This document shows positions 48,994 through 55,055 of a DNA stretch of 55,055 nt, in pieces. This DNA is from an uncultured Methylibium sp. (GTDB lineage Bacteria; Pseudomonadota; Gammaproteobacteria; Burkholderiales; Burkholderiaceae_C). The notes under the pieces were generated by a model that worked only from the letters and a program-made list of their open reading frames with translations, had not been told where the DNA came from and did no database searches. The stretch's first letter is position 1. Each line of letters opens with the position of its first letter. Made by a program: the position numbers and the translations under genes. The stretch covers positions 1 through 55,055 of the forward strand of contig NZ_CADEFR010000022.1 of NCBI RefSeq assembly GCF_902826655.1, written 5' to 3'.

Positions 48994-49959
48994 TCAGCCT
49001 GGGTCGGCCTCGCCGATCGCGGCGCGCGTCAGCGCCGACTGCGCCTTGATCCACTCGGCCAGCCTCTGGACCTCGACGCGTTCGCCGCCGAGCGTCGGCA
49101 CGATCAGCCAGTAGGCATAGGGGCTGCGGATGCGGCAGCCGGGCCCGAAGGGCTCGACCAGTTCGCCGCGTTCCAGCATCTCGCTGACCAGCGCCAGTCG
49201 CGCCAGCGCCACCCCCTGGCCGGCCAGCGCGGCCTGCACCTGCTGGTAGGTGAAGTTCAGGTAGATCCAGCGACGCGGCGCCAGCGTCGGCAGGCCGTGG
49301 CGTTCCAGCCAGTGCGGCCAGCGCAGCTGGCGGGCGTAGGGCCGCGGATCGTCCTCCTCCAGCAGCGTGTGGCCGGCCAGGTCGGCCATCGTCGACAGCG
49401 GCGGCGCCACGCCGGCCGCGGCCTGCTCCATGAGGCGCGGGCTCGCCACCGGCGTCAGCATCTCGCCGAACAGCCGCAGGGCGCCGTCGGGCGCGCTGGA
49501 TTCGGGGCAGTGGCGGATCACGATCTCGATGTCCGGATCGTCCAGGTCGACGAGGCGGTCGCTGGCGTCGATGCGGATGTCGAGCTCGGGCTGGTCGCGC
49601 TGCCAGGCCTCGATGCGCGGCAGCAGCCACATCGACGCCATCGAGGCGAAGGTGCTGACGTTGACGCCTCGCCGGCTGCGCGCGCGGCGCAGCTGGCGCA
49701 CCGTGGTGTCCAGCCGGTCGAGCGCCGGCGCGACCGCGGCCATCAGCGAGGTGCCCGCGGCCGTCAGCGCGACATGGCGGGTGCCGCGCGTGAAGAGCGG
49801 CGCCCCGAGTTCCTCTTCCAGGGCCTGGATCTGCCGGCTGATCGCCGACTGGGTCAGGTAGAGCTCCTCGGCGGCCGCCCGGAAGCTGAGCCGGCGCGCC
49901 ACCGCCTCGAAGGCGCGGATCGGACCGACGGACAGCGGGCGTTGGCGGGTCTGATTCAT
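48994..49959 (-). CDS. LysR-family regulator (GcvA-like)
   Basis: A 321-residue LTTR starting MNQTRQRPLSVGPIRAFEAV. Winged helix 10-70 with LSFRAAAEELYLTQSAISRQ, linker, then the effector domain of GcvA-like type (VSTFASMASMWLLPRIEAWQ and VALARLALVSEMLERGELVE). It is divergent from a small membrane protein gene and a DUF2917 gene. That arrangement appears repeatedly in Burkholderiales from general knowledge, so those genes are likely targets. Confidence 0.93.
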   Translation of the reverse strand: MNQTRQRPLSVGPIRAFEAVARRLSFRAAAEELYLTQSAISRQIQALEEELGAPLFTRGTRHVALTAAGTSLMAAVAPALDRLDTTVRQLRRARSRRGVNVSTFASMASMWLLPRIEAWQRDQPELDIRIDASDRLVDLDDPDIEIVIRHCPESSAPDGALRLFGEMLTPVASPRLMEQAAAGVAPPLSTMADLAGHTLLEEDDPRPYARQLRWPHWLERHGLPTLAPRRWIYLNFTYQQVQAALAGQGVALARLALVSEMLERGELVEPFGPGCRIRSPYAYWLIVPTLGGERVEVQRLAEWIKAQSALTRAAIGEADPG

Positions 49960-50056
49960 GATCTATGTGCATCAGTGTGTCGGCGCGATCTCATTGGATT
50001 GTCTGCTCGTTATTGCCGATGATATCCACCAGAAACAGAAATCCAAGGAGCCGGAA
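49960..50056. promoter_or_regulatory. AT-richer divergent promoter region, LysR / small protein
   Basis: A 97-base gap noticeably poorer in GC than its surroundings. It has TTGGATTGTC at 49994-50003 as possible -35 material and AAGGAG at 50045-50050 as ribosome site of the small gene. No unambiguous T-N11-A dyad was picked out. Confidence 0.4.
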
Positions 50057-50314
50057 ATGAACACGATGGTGATGCGCATATCGCAACTATCCAGGAAGCG
50101 CGCCCGGTCCCGGGTCCCGACCTGGCGCCCTGCCGTGCCCCGGCTGCAGCGCCTGCTGGCGGCCACGCTGGCGGGCGGCGTCGCGGCCCTGCTGACGGTG
50201 CTGATCCACGTCGGCGACAGCGCCGCCTCCACCTTGTCGCCGGGCTGCCCGGTGCCCACCGATTCCCAGGCCTCGAGCTGCCCCGTGCCGACGAGTCCGC
50301 AACGCCAGGAGTGA
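50057..50314 (+). CDS. Small single-pass membrane or exported protein
   Basis: An 85-residue protein; the ATG at 50057 is six bases after AAGGAG, and is preferred over the longer frame from 49958. It has a basic N-terminus (QLSRKRARSRVPTWRP), one hydrophobic helix at about 32-48 (LLAATLAGGVAALLTVLIHV), then a short tail with a repeated SPGCPVPTDSQASSCPVPTS. Two cysteines lie in identical CPVPT contexts. Function unknown. It ends four bases before the DUF2917 gene and is probably coupled to it. Confidence 0.75.
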   Translation: MNTMVMRISQLSRKRARSRVPTWRPAVPRLQRLLAATLAGGVAALLTVLIHVGDSAASTLSPGCPVPTDSQASSCPVPTSPQRQE

Positions 50315-50318
50315 CGAC

Positions 50319-50591
50319 ATGAACACGACGACCCTGCATCGCGATCCCGGCCCGCTGTGGCAACTCGGCCGCGGCCAGACCCTGCAACTGCCGGCCATGC
50401 GCGTCGCGCGCTGGCTGCGGCTGCGCGAAGGCAAGCTGTGGGTGACGGCCGACGGCCGCGCCGACGGGCCCACGCCCGAGGACTGGTGGCTGTCGCCCGG
50501 CGAGTGCCTGCGCCTGCCGGCCGGCACCTCGGCCCTGGCCGAAGGCTGGGCGCCGGCGAGCTTCGAGCTGCTCGAGGAGCCGCAGGCCTGA
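50319..50591 (+). CDS. DUF2917 protein
   Basis: A 90-residue protein, ATG at 50319. DUF2917 shape: LQLPAMRVARWLRLREGKLW, then VTADGR, DWWLSPGECLRLPAG, and a short C-terminus. Small beta-rich cupin-like fold suspected for the family; function unknown. Downstream of the 85-residue gene in a likely two-gene unit under the divergent LysR regulator. Confidence 0.88.
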   Translation: MNTTTLHRDPGPLWQLGRGQTLQLPAMRVARWLRLREGKLWVTADGRADGPTPEDWWLSPGECLRLPAGTSALAEGWAPASFELLEEPQA

Positions 50592-50601
50592 GCAAGGCGA
50601 C

Positions 50602-51012
50602 TCATCGCCGCCGCGGCTTGGTGGCCGCGGCGGCGGCGGACTTGCGCGGCCGGGCCGCCCGTGCAGCGTGGGCCCGCAGTGCCGCCTCCAGCGCGAGCCG
50701 GCCCCAGGGTGCCAGCAGCGACGGCGAGTCGAGCGCTTCGTCGGGCGGCGTCCAGTAGCTCATCGCCGTCACCTTGCGTTCCTGTCCCGCGCGGCGGCTC
50801 TCGTAGACGAAAGCCCGTCCGCCGGCCGCCTGCCACCGCGGCAGCGTCTGCGCGTCGGTCTTGAAGTACAGCGTCTCGTCGGCGATCAGCGCGATCATCA
50901 GCTCGTCGACGTAGATCCCGTGGCCGCCGAACAGGCGCTTCGCGCGCACGGCGCCCAGCGGCGCCAGCAGCTCGACGCAATGGGCAGCGAACTCGTCGCG
51001 GGGGGCGGCCAT
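50602..51012 (-). CDS. TfoX/Sxy N-terminal domain protein
   Basis: A 136-residue protein carrying only the TfoX N-terminal domain: RAKRLFGGHGIYVDELMIAL, IADETLYFKTD and FVYESRR, as in stand-alone TfoX-like proteins. The C-terminal TfoX domain needed for competence regulation in gamma-proteobacteria is absent, and the C-terminal tail is basic (RAARPRKSAAAAATKPRRR). Function unknown, possibly DNA-associated. Divergent from the 5-formyl-THF cyclo-ligase gene. Confidence 0.9.
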   Translation of the reverse strand: MAAPRDEFAAHCVELLAPLGAVRAKRLFGGHGIYVDELMIALIADETLYFKTDAQTLPRWQAAGGRAFVYESRRAGQERKVTAMSYWTPPDEALDSPSLLAPWGRLALEAALRAHAARAARPRKSAAAAATKPRRR

Positions 51013-51081
51013 GGTCGCAGTCTAGGGTGAGCCACCGCCGGGCCGCGCAGGCAGAATCGTGACCCGCTCCAGAGACCCGCG

Positions 51082-51696
51082 ATGACGCTGCCCTACGACC
51101 CGCTAGCCCTGCCGCGCGACAAGGCCCAGCTGCGCCGCATGCTGCAGGCCGAGCGCCTGAACCTGGCCGACCGGCAGGATCGCGCCGAGCAACTGCAGGG
51201 CGTGCTGCGCGTCTGGCTCACGCGGCGCGACGACACGACCGTCGGCGCCTACTGGCCGATCAAGGGCGAGTTCGACCCGCTGCCGGCGCTGCACCGCTGG
51301 ACCGAAGGCGCAGGCCACGGCACCGGCGACGGCCCGCCGCGCCGCATCGGCCTGCCGGTGATGAACCGCCAGACCAAACAGCTGCGCTTTCATCAGTGGT
51401 ACCCGGGCTGCCCGATGGAAGAGGACGCCTACGACATCCCCAAGCCCAAGGGCACCGACATCCTGATGCCGACGCTGCTGCTGGTGCCCTGCGTCGGCTT
51501 CGGGCCGGGCGGCGTGCGCCTGGGCTACGGCGGCGGCTTCTACGACCGCACGCTGGCGGCGCTGGAGCCGCGGCCCTTCACGGCCGGCATCGGCTACCGC
51601 CACGGCTACATCGACTGGCTCCAGGCCGAGCCGCACGACATCCCGCTCGACGTGATGCTGACCGAGGACGGCCTCGTCTGGTCGCGCGGTGCCTGA
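51082..51696 (+). CDS. 5-formyltetrahydrofolate cyclo-ligase
   Basis: A 204-residue enzyme that converts 5-formyl-THF to 5,10-methenyl-THF with ATP, feeding the folate pool used by MetF (53000-53851). The family block VPCVGFGPGGVRLGYGGGFY is intact, with AYWPIKGEFD and TAGIGYRHGY as further blocks. Length is normal. 15 bases separate it from the PPK2 gene on the same strand. Confidence 0.94.
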   Translation: MTLPYDPLALPRDKAQLRRMLQAERLNLADRQDRAEQLQGVLRVWLTRRDDTTVGAYWPIKGEFDPLPALHRWTEGAGHGTGDGPPRRIGLPVMNRQTKQLRFHQWYPGCPMEEDAYDIPKPKGTDILMPTLLLVPCVGFGPGGVRLGYGGGFYDRTLAALEPRPFTAGIGYRHGYIDWLQAEPHDIPLDVMLTEDGLVWSRGA

Positions 51697-51711
51697 AGAC
51701 GAAGGACCCCC

Positions 51712-52542
51712 ATGGCGAAGAACTCCGCAGCACTCGAGTCCTGGCGCGTCGGCCGCAAGCTGAAGCTCAAGGACCTCGATCCCGGCGCGCGGCCCTTCGC
51801 CGGCAGCAGCCGCGAGGCCGACGACGCGCGGCTCGACGAACTGGCGATCGAGATCGACCGCCTGCAGGACCTGCTGTACGCCAACGGCAGCGCCGGTGCG
51901 CCGCCCAAGCTGCTGCTGGTGCTGCAGGGCATGGACACTTCGGGCAAGGACGGCACGGCGCGCTCGGTGTTCAGCCGCTGCAGCCCGCTGGGCGTGCGCG
52001 TCGCGGCCTTCAAGGCGCCGACCGAAGTCGAGCGCGCGCACGACTTCCTGTGGCGCGTGCACGCGGTCGTGCCGCGCAGCGGCGAGATCGTCGTCTTCAA
52101 CCGCAGCCACTACGAGGACGTGCTGGTGCCCTTCGTCGAACGCTGGATCGACGCCGCCGAGCGCGACCGCCGGCTCGGCCACATCAATGCCTTCGAGCGC
52201 CTGCTGCACGACGGCGGCACGCGCGTGCTCAAGTGCTTCCTGCACATCTCCAAGGCCGAGCAGAAGGAGCGCCTGCAAGCGCGCGTCGACGACCCGGCCA
52301 AGCGCTGGAAGTTCAACCTCGGCGACCTGGCGACGCGCGCGAAATGGAAGCAGTACGTCGCGGCCTACGAGACGGCACTCGCCGCGACGTCGACCGCGCA
52401 CGCGCCCTGGTACGTGATCCCGGCCGACAGCAAGACCAACCGCAACCTGATGATCGCGAGGCTCGTCGCCGAGGTGCTGAAGGGCATGAAGCTCAAGGCC
52501 CCGAAGCCGGACTTCGACCCGGCGGCGGTGAAGATCGTCTGA
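51712..52542 (+). CDS. Polyphosphate kinase 2 family phosphotransferase
   Basis: A 276-residue PPK2-domain kinase. Walker A GMDTSGKDG at 73-81, Walker B-like region FNRSHYEDVLVPFVE and lid KRWKFNLGDL. It moves phosphate between polyphosphate and nucleotides. The overall pattern (KAPTEVERAHDFLWRVHAVV) is closest to the class able to phosphorylate AMP and ADP; that sub-class is inferred. Single domain, no fused second copy. Cytoplasmic. Confidence 0.92.
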   Translation: MAKNSAALESWRVGRKLKLKDLDPGARPFAGSSREADDARLDELAIEIDRLQDLLYANGSAGAPPKLLLVLQGMDTSGKDGTARSVFSRCSPLGVRVAAFKAPTEVERAHDFLWRVHAVVPRSGEIVVFNRSHYEDVLVPFVERWIDAAERDRRLGHINAFERLLHDGGTRVLKCFLHISKAEQKERLQARVDDPAKRWKFNLGDLATRAKWKQYVAAYETALAATSTAHAPWYVIPADSKTNRNLMIARLVAEVLKGMKLKAPKPDFDPAAVKIV

Positions 52543-52562
52543 CCCGGGCCGGGGCCGGACGC

Positions 52563-53003
52563 ATGCGCCGCGCGTTCGTCGCCGTGCTGGCCGGGGCTCT
52601 CGCCGTCGGCGGCGCCCCCGCCCAGGGGCCCGAGACCGCTGCACGGCTCTACGACGTGACGATCGAGACCGGCATGCCCAACCTCGACGAACACCTGCGC
52701 TACGCCACGCTCCGCGAGCGCCGCTGCCTGGATCGCGGCGACCTCGGTGGCGCCTTCCCGGCGCTGGCCGACGTCTCGCTGGAGGACTGCCGGCTCGTGC
52801 CGGTCGAGCAGGACGGCGAGGGCGCGCGCTACGCACTGCGTTGCAGCGGCGGCCACGGCACCGAGGGCGAGGCGCGCTGGCGCTTCGACGAAGCCGGCCT
52901 CGCCGGCACGCTGCGCGTGCGGCTGGGCGGCAAGAACATGACCTTCTACCAGCGCGTCACGGCGCGCGCGGCGGGGGCCTGCCCGGCCGAGGCCGCGCGC
53001 TAG
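52563..53003 (+). CDS. DUF3617-like secreted protein
   Basis: A 146-residue exported protein, ATG at 52563. Signal peptide 1-21 (AFVAVLAGALAVGGAPAQG). The later part follows the DUF3617 pattern: a cysteine in RRCLD, VSLEDCRLV, YALRCSGGHGTEGEARWRF, GTLRVRLGGKNMTF and a final GAC. Four cysteines suggest disulfides. Function unknown. Its stop overlaps the stop of metF by four bases (convergent). Confidence 0.8.
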   Translation: MRRAFVAVLAGALAVGGAPAQGPETAARLYDVTIETGMPNLDEHLRYATLRERRCLDRGDLGGAFPALADVSLEDCRLVPVEQDGEGARYALRCSGGHGTEGEARWRFDEAGLAGTLRVRLGGKNMTFYQRVTARAAGACPAEAAR

Positions 53004-53851
53004 CGGCCCAGCCGCCTGCAGACCTCGAGCGCCAGCGCCGACTGGTTCAGCGTGTAGAAGTGGATGGACGGCACGCCGCCGGCGATCAGGCGCTCGCACA
53101 GCCTCGTCACGACCTCCAGGCCGAAGGCGCGGATCGACGCGGTGTCGTCCATGTAGCCTTCCATCTTCAATGCGACCCAGCGCGGGATCTCGATGCCGTC
53201 GCGCATCGCGAACTGCGCGATGCGCGCGTAGTTGTGGAAGGGCATGATGCCCGGCACGATCGGCACGTCGACGCCCAGCGCGCGCGCCTCGTCGACGAAG
53301 TGGAAGTAGGCGTCGGGGTTGTAGAAGAACTGTGTGATCGCCGCGTCGGCACCGGCCTTGATCTTGTTGGCGAAGTGCTCGATGTCGCGCCGGGCGTAGC
53401 GCTGCTGCGGGTGGTACTCCGGGTAGGCGGCGACCTCGATGCGCAGCGCCTGGCCTTCCCGCTCGCGCACGAAGCGGATCAGCTCGCTGGCGTAGCGGAA
53501 CTCGCCCGCGGTCGCGGTGCCGCTCGGCAGGTCGCCGCGCAGCGCCACCAGGCGGCGGATGTTGCGGGCGCGGTAGGTGGCGAGGATCTCGGTGATGCCG
53601 GCGCGCGTCGAGCCGATGCACGACAGGTGCGGCGCGGCCTCGAAGCCCAGCGCCGCGATGTCGGCCACGGTCGACAGCGTGCGATCGCGCGTCGAGCCGC
53701 CGGCGCCGTAGGTGACGCTGAAGAACTCCGGATCGGTGACGCCCAGGTCCTGCACGACGGTCTTCAGCTTCTCGGCGCCGGCCTCGGTGTTGGGCGGGTA
53801 GAACTCGAAGCTGACCGGGACCGGCAGCTTCAGGCGGGGGGCGTCACTCAT
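53000..53851 (-). CDS. metF: Methylenetetrahydrofolate reductase
   Basis: A 283-residue FAD-dependent reductase making 5-methyl-THF for methionine synthesis. The ATG at 53851 gives MSDAPRLKLPVPVSFEFYPP, where the catalytic Glu is in SFEFYPP; 22 upstream in-frame residues are rejected. Family blocks: FFSVTYGAGGSTRDRT, HLSCIGSTRAGI, RRLVALRGDLPSG, KAGADAAITQFFYNPDAYF and SIHFYTLNQS. Downstream of tlyA and ahcY on the same strand with a 19-base gap, forming an operon that recycles homocysteine to methionine. Confidence 0.96.
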   Translation of the reverse strand: MSDAPRLKLPVPVSFEFYPPNTEAGAEKLKTVVQDLGVTDPEFFSVTYGAGGSTRDRTLSTVADIAALGFEAAPHLSCIGSTRAGITEILATYRARNIRRLVALRGDLPSGTATAGEFRYASELIRFVREREGQALRIEVAAYPEYHPQQRYARRDIEHFANKIKAGADAAITQFFYNPDAYFHFVDEARALGVDVPIVPGIMPFHNYARIAQFAMRDGIEIPRWVALKMEGYMDDTASIRAFGLEVVTRLCERLIAGGVPSIHFYTLNQSALALEVCRRLGR

Positions 53852-53870
53852 GTCGAGGCTCCAGGGGCCG

Positions 53871-54626
53871 TCACCGCGGTGCGGCCCGAACGAAGAATTC
53901 ACGGTTGCCGTCGCCACCGGCGACGGGGCTGTCGAACCAGTCGATCACGGCCAGGCCCAGCGCGGCGCAGGCCTCGCGCAGCTTGGTCTCGACCTCGGCG
54001 TAGGACGCGGCGTGCTTCACCAGCCCGCCCTTGCCGATGTCCTTGGGCTGCAGTTCGAACTGCGGCTTGACCAGCGCGAGCAGCGTGCCGTTCGCGGCCA
54101 GCAGCGGCACCAGCGCCGGCAGCACGGTGGTCAGCGGGATGAAGCTCAGGTCCGCGACGACCAGGTCGAAGCCGGCGGCCGGCATCGCCGCCCCGAGCGC
54201 CTCGCGCGTCAGCGACCGCGCATTGACGCCTTCGATCGCGGTCACCTGCGCGTGCCCGCGCAGCGACGGGTGCAGCTGGCCGCTGCCGACGTCGACCCCG
54301 ACGACCCGCGTCGCGCCGCGTGCCAGCAGCACCTCGGTGAACCCGCCGGTGCTCTGGCCGGCATCGAGCGCGGTGCCGCCGGCCACGTCGATGCCGCAGC
54401 GTGCCAGCGCGCCGTCGAGCTTGAGCCCGGCGCGCGACACCCAGCGCAGCTCGGCGTCGTCGGTGATCCGCAGCTCGGCGGCGTCGCCCAGGTCCTCGCC
54501 GGACTTGCGCAGCACCGCCCAGCCCTGCACCGCGCGACGCTCGACCGCGCCGCGCTCGATCAGGCGCTGGGCGGCCGAGCGCGTGGGTGCCAGGCCCTGC
54601 GCGACCAAGACCTGGTCGGCGCGCAT
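53871..54626 (-). CDS. tlyA: TlyA-family rRNA methyltransferase (S4 + FtsJ-like)
   Basis: A 251-residue protein; ATG at 54626, five bases after the ahcY stop. The frame upstream is a shadow of ahcY. Residues 1-65 form an S4 RNA-binding domain (MRADQVLVAQGLAPTRSAAQ). The Rossmann methyltransferase follows: ALDAGQSTGGFTEVLLARGA (motif I), VGVDVG, VADLSFIPL and the KPQFE motif. Catalytic Lys-Asp-Lys-Glu set looks present. It uses SAM to methylate ribosomal RNA ribose, as in mycobacterial TlyA, or acts as an hemolysin-like protein by old annotation. Confidence 0.93.
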   Translation of the reverse strand: MRADQVLVAQGLAPTRSAAQRLIERGAVERRAVQGWAVLRKSGEDLGDAAELRITDDAELRWVSRAGLKLDGALARCGIDVAGGTALDAGQSTGGFTEVLLARGATRVVGVDVGSGQLHPSLRGHAQVTAIEGVNARSLTREALGAAMPAAGFDLVVADLSFIPLTTVLPALVPLLAANGTLLALVKPQFELQPKDIGKGGLVKHAASYAEVETKLREACAALGLAVIDWFDSPVAGGDGNREFFVRAAPR

Positions 54627-54631
54627 CGGGC

Positions 54632-55055
<424 letters not shown>

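Noticed and set aside
50602-51012. Full competence regulator TfoX/Sxy
   Set aside because: Only the N-terminal domain is present; no TfoX C-terminal domain gene or com genes adjoin.

Overview
The window is GC-rich (roughly 70% by eye), densely coded chromosomal DNA. It looks like a betaproteobacterium of the order Burkholderiales, probably near the Rubrivivax/Leptothrix/Methylibium group. This rests on the overall gene set: a Liu-type leucine-degradation cluster carrying a DUF4126 gene, a double-length UvrA, DUF1289 and DUF2917 proteins, a PEP-CTERM protein and many LysR regulators. The genus is an inference. About 50 protein genes and one tRNA gene can be supported. No IS element, prophage, CRISPR array or rRNA was seen.

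Layout. Positions 1-8809 hold a leucine/isovalerate catabolism run (liuB partial, an acyl-CoA dehydrogenase, liuC, DUF4126, liuD, an antiparallel small gene, liuE). It continues into a tightly overlapping trio: a YbaK-type deacylase, a DUF1289 protein and a hydroxychromene-carboxylate isomerase-like protein. Positions 8990-13215 are a convergent pair, an MHS-type MFS transporter and a hybrid sensor kinase, with a strong terminator between them. Positions 13422-20391 encode a 1908-residue tandem UvrA and a TPR-methyltransferase protein. Positions 20533-27660 form a visibly less GC-rich island encoding a complete type I restriction-modification operon (hsdM, fic, hsdS, hsdR) with a Fic-domain gene inside it and an AT-rich palindromic site between hsdM and fic. 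A 430-base stretch with no recognisable gene follows.

Positions 28091-31766 hold a lipoprotein, an epoxide-hydrolase-like enzyme, a LysR regulator and a divergent MBL-fold protein. From 39093 back to 31790 seven minus-strand genes are almost end to end: nadK, recN, rapZ, a LON-domain protein, an acetyltransferase, a PLP decarboxylase and a class C beta-lactamase-like protein. hrcA is divergent from nadK and is followed by a CAT-anticodon tRNA. Positions 40351-48473 carry two divergent orphan regulators, a CCA-adding enzyme with a damaged HD domain, a PEP-CTERM protein, a GST, an NDUFA9-like protein and a lytic transglycosylase. Positions 48691-55055 contain small secreted or membrane proteins, a LysR/DUF2917 locus, folate and one-carbon genes (5-formyl-THF cyclo-ligase, metF), a PPK2 kinase, tlyA and the 3' end of ahcY. 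ahcY-tlyA-metF is a methyl-cycle operon.

The most unusual points are the Fic gene embedded in the restriction operon with its double inverted repeat, the duplicated UvrA with one half-lost zinc finger, the CCA-adding enzyme lacking its HD motif, the MBL protein lacking its HxHxDH motif, and a 169-base convergent coding overlap between a LuxR-type regulator and cca.
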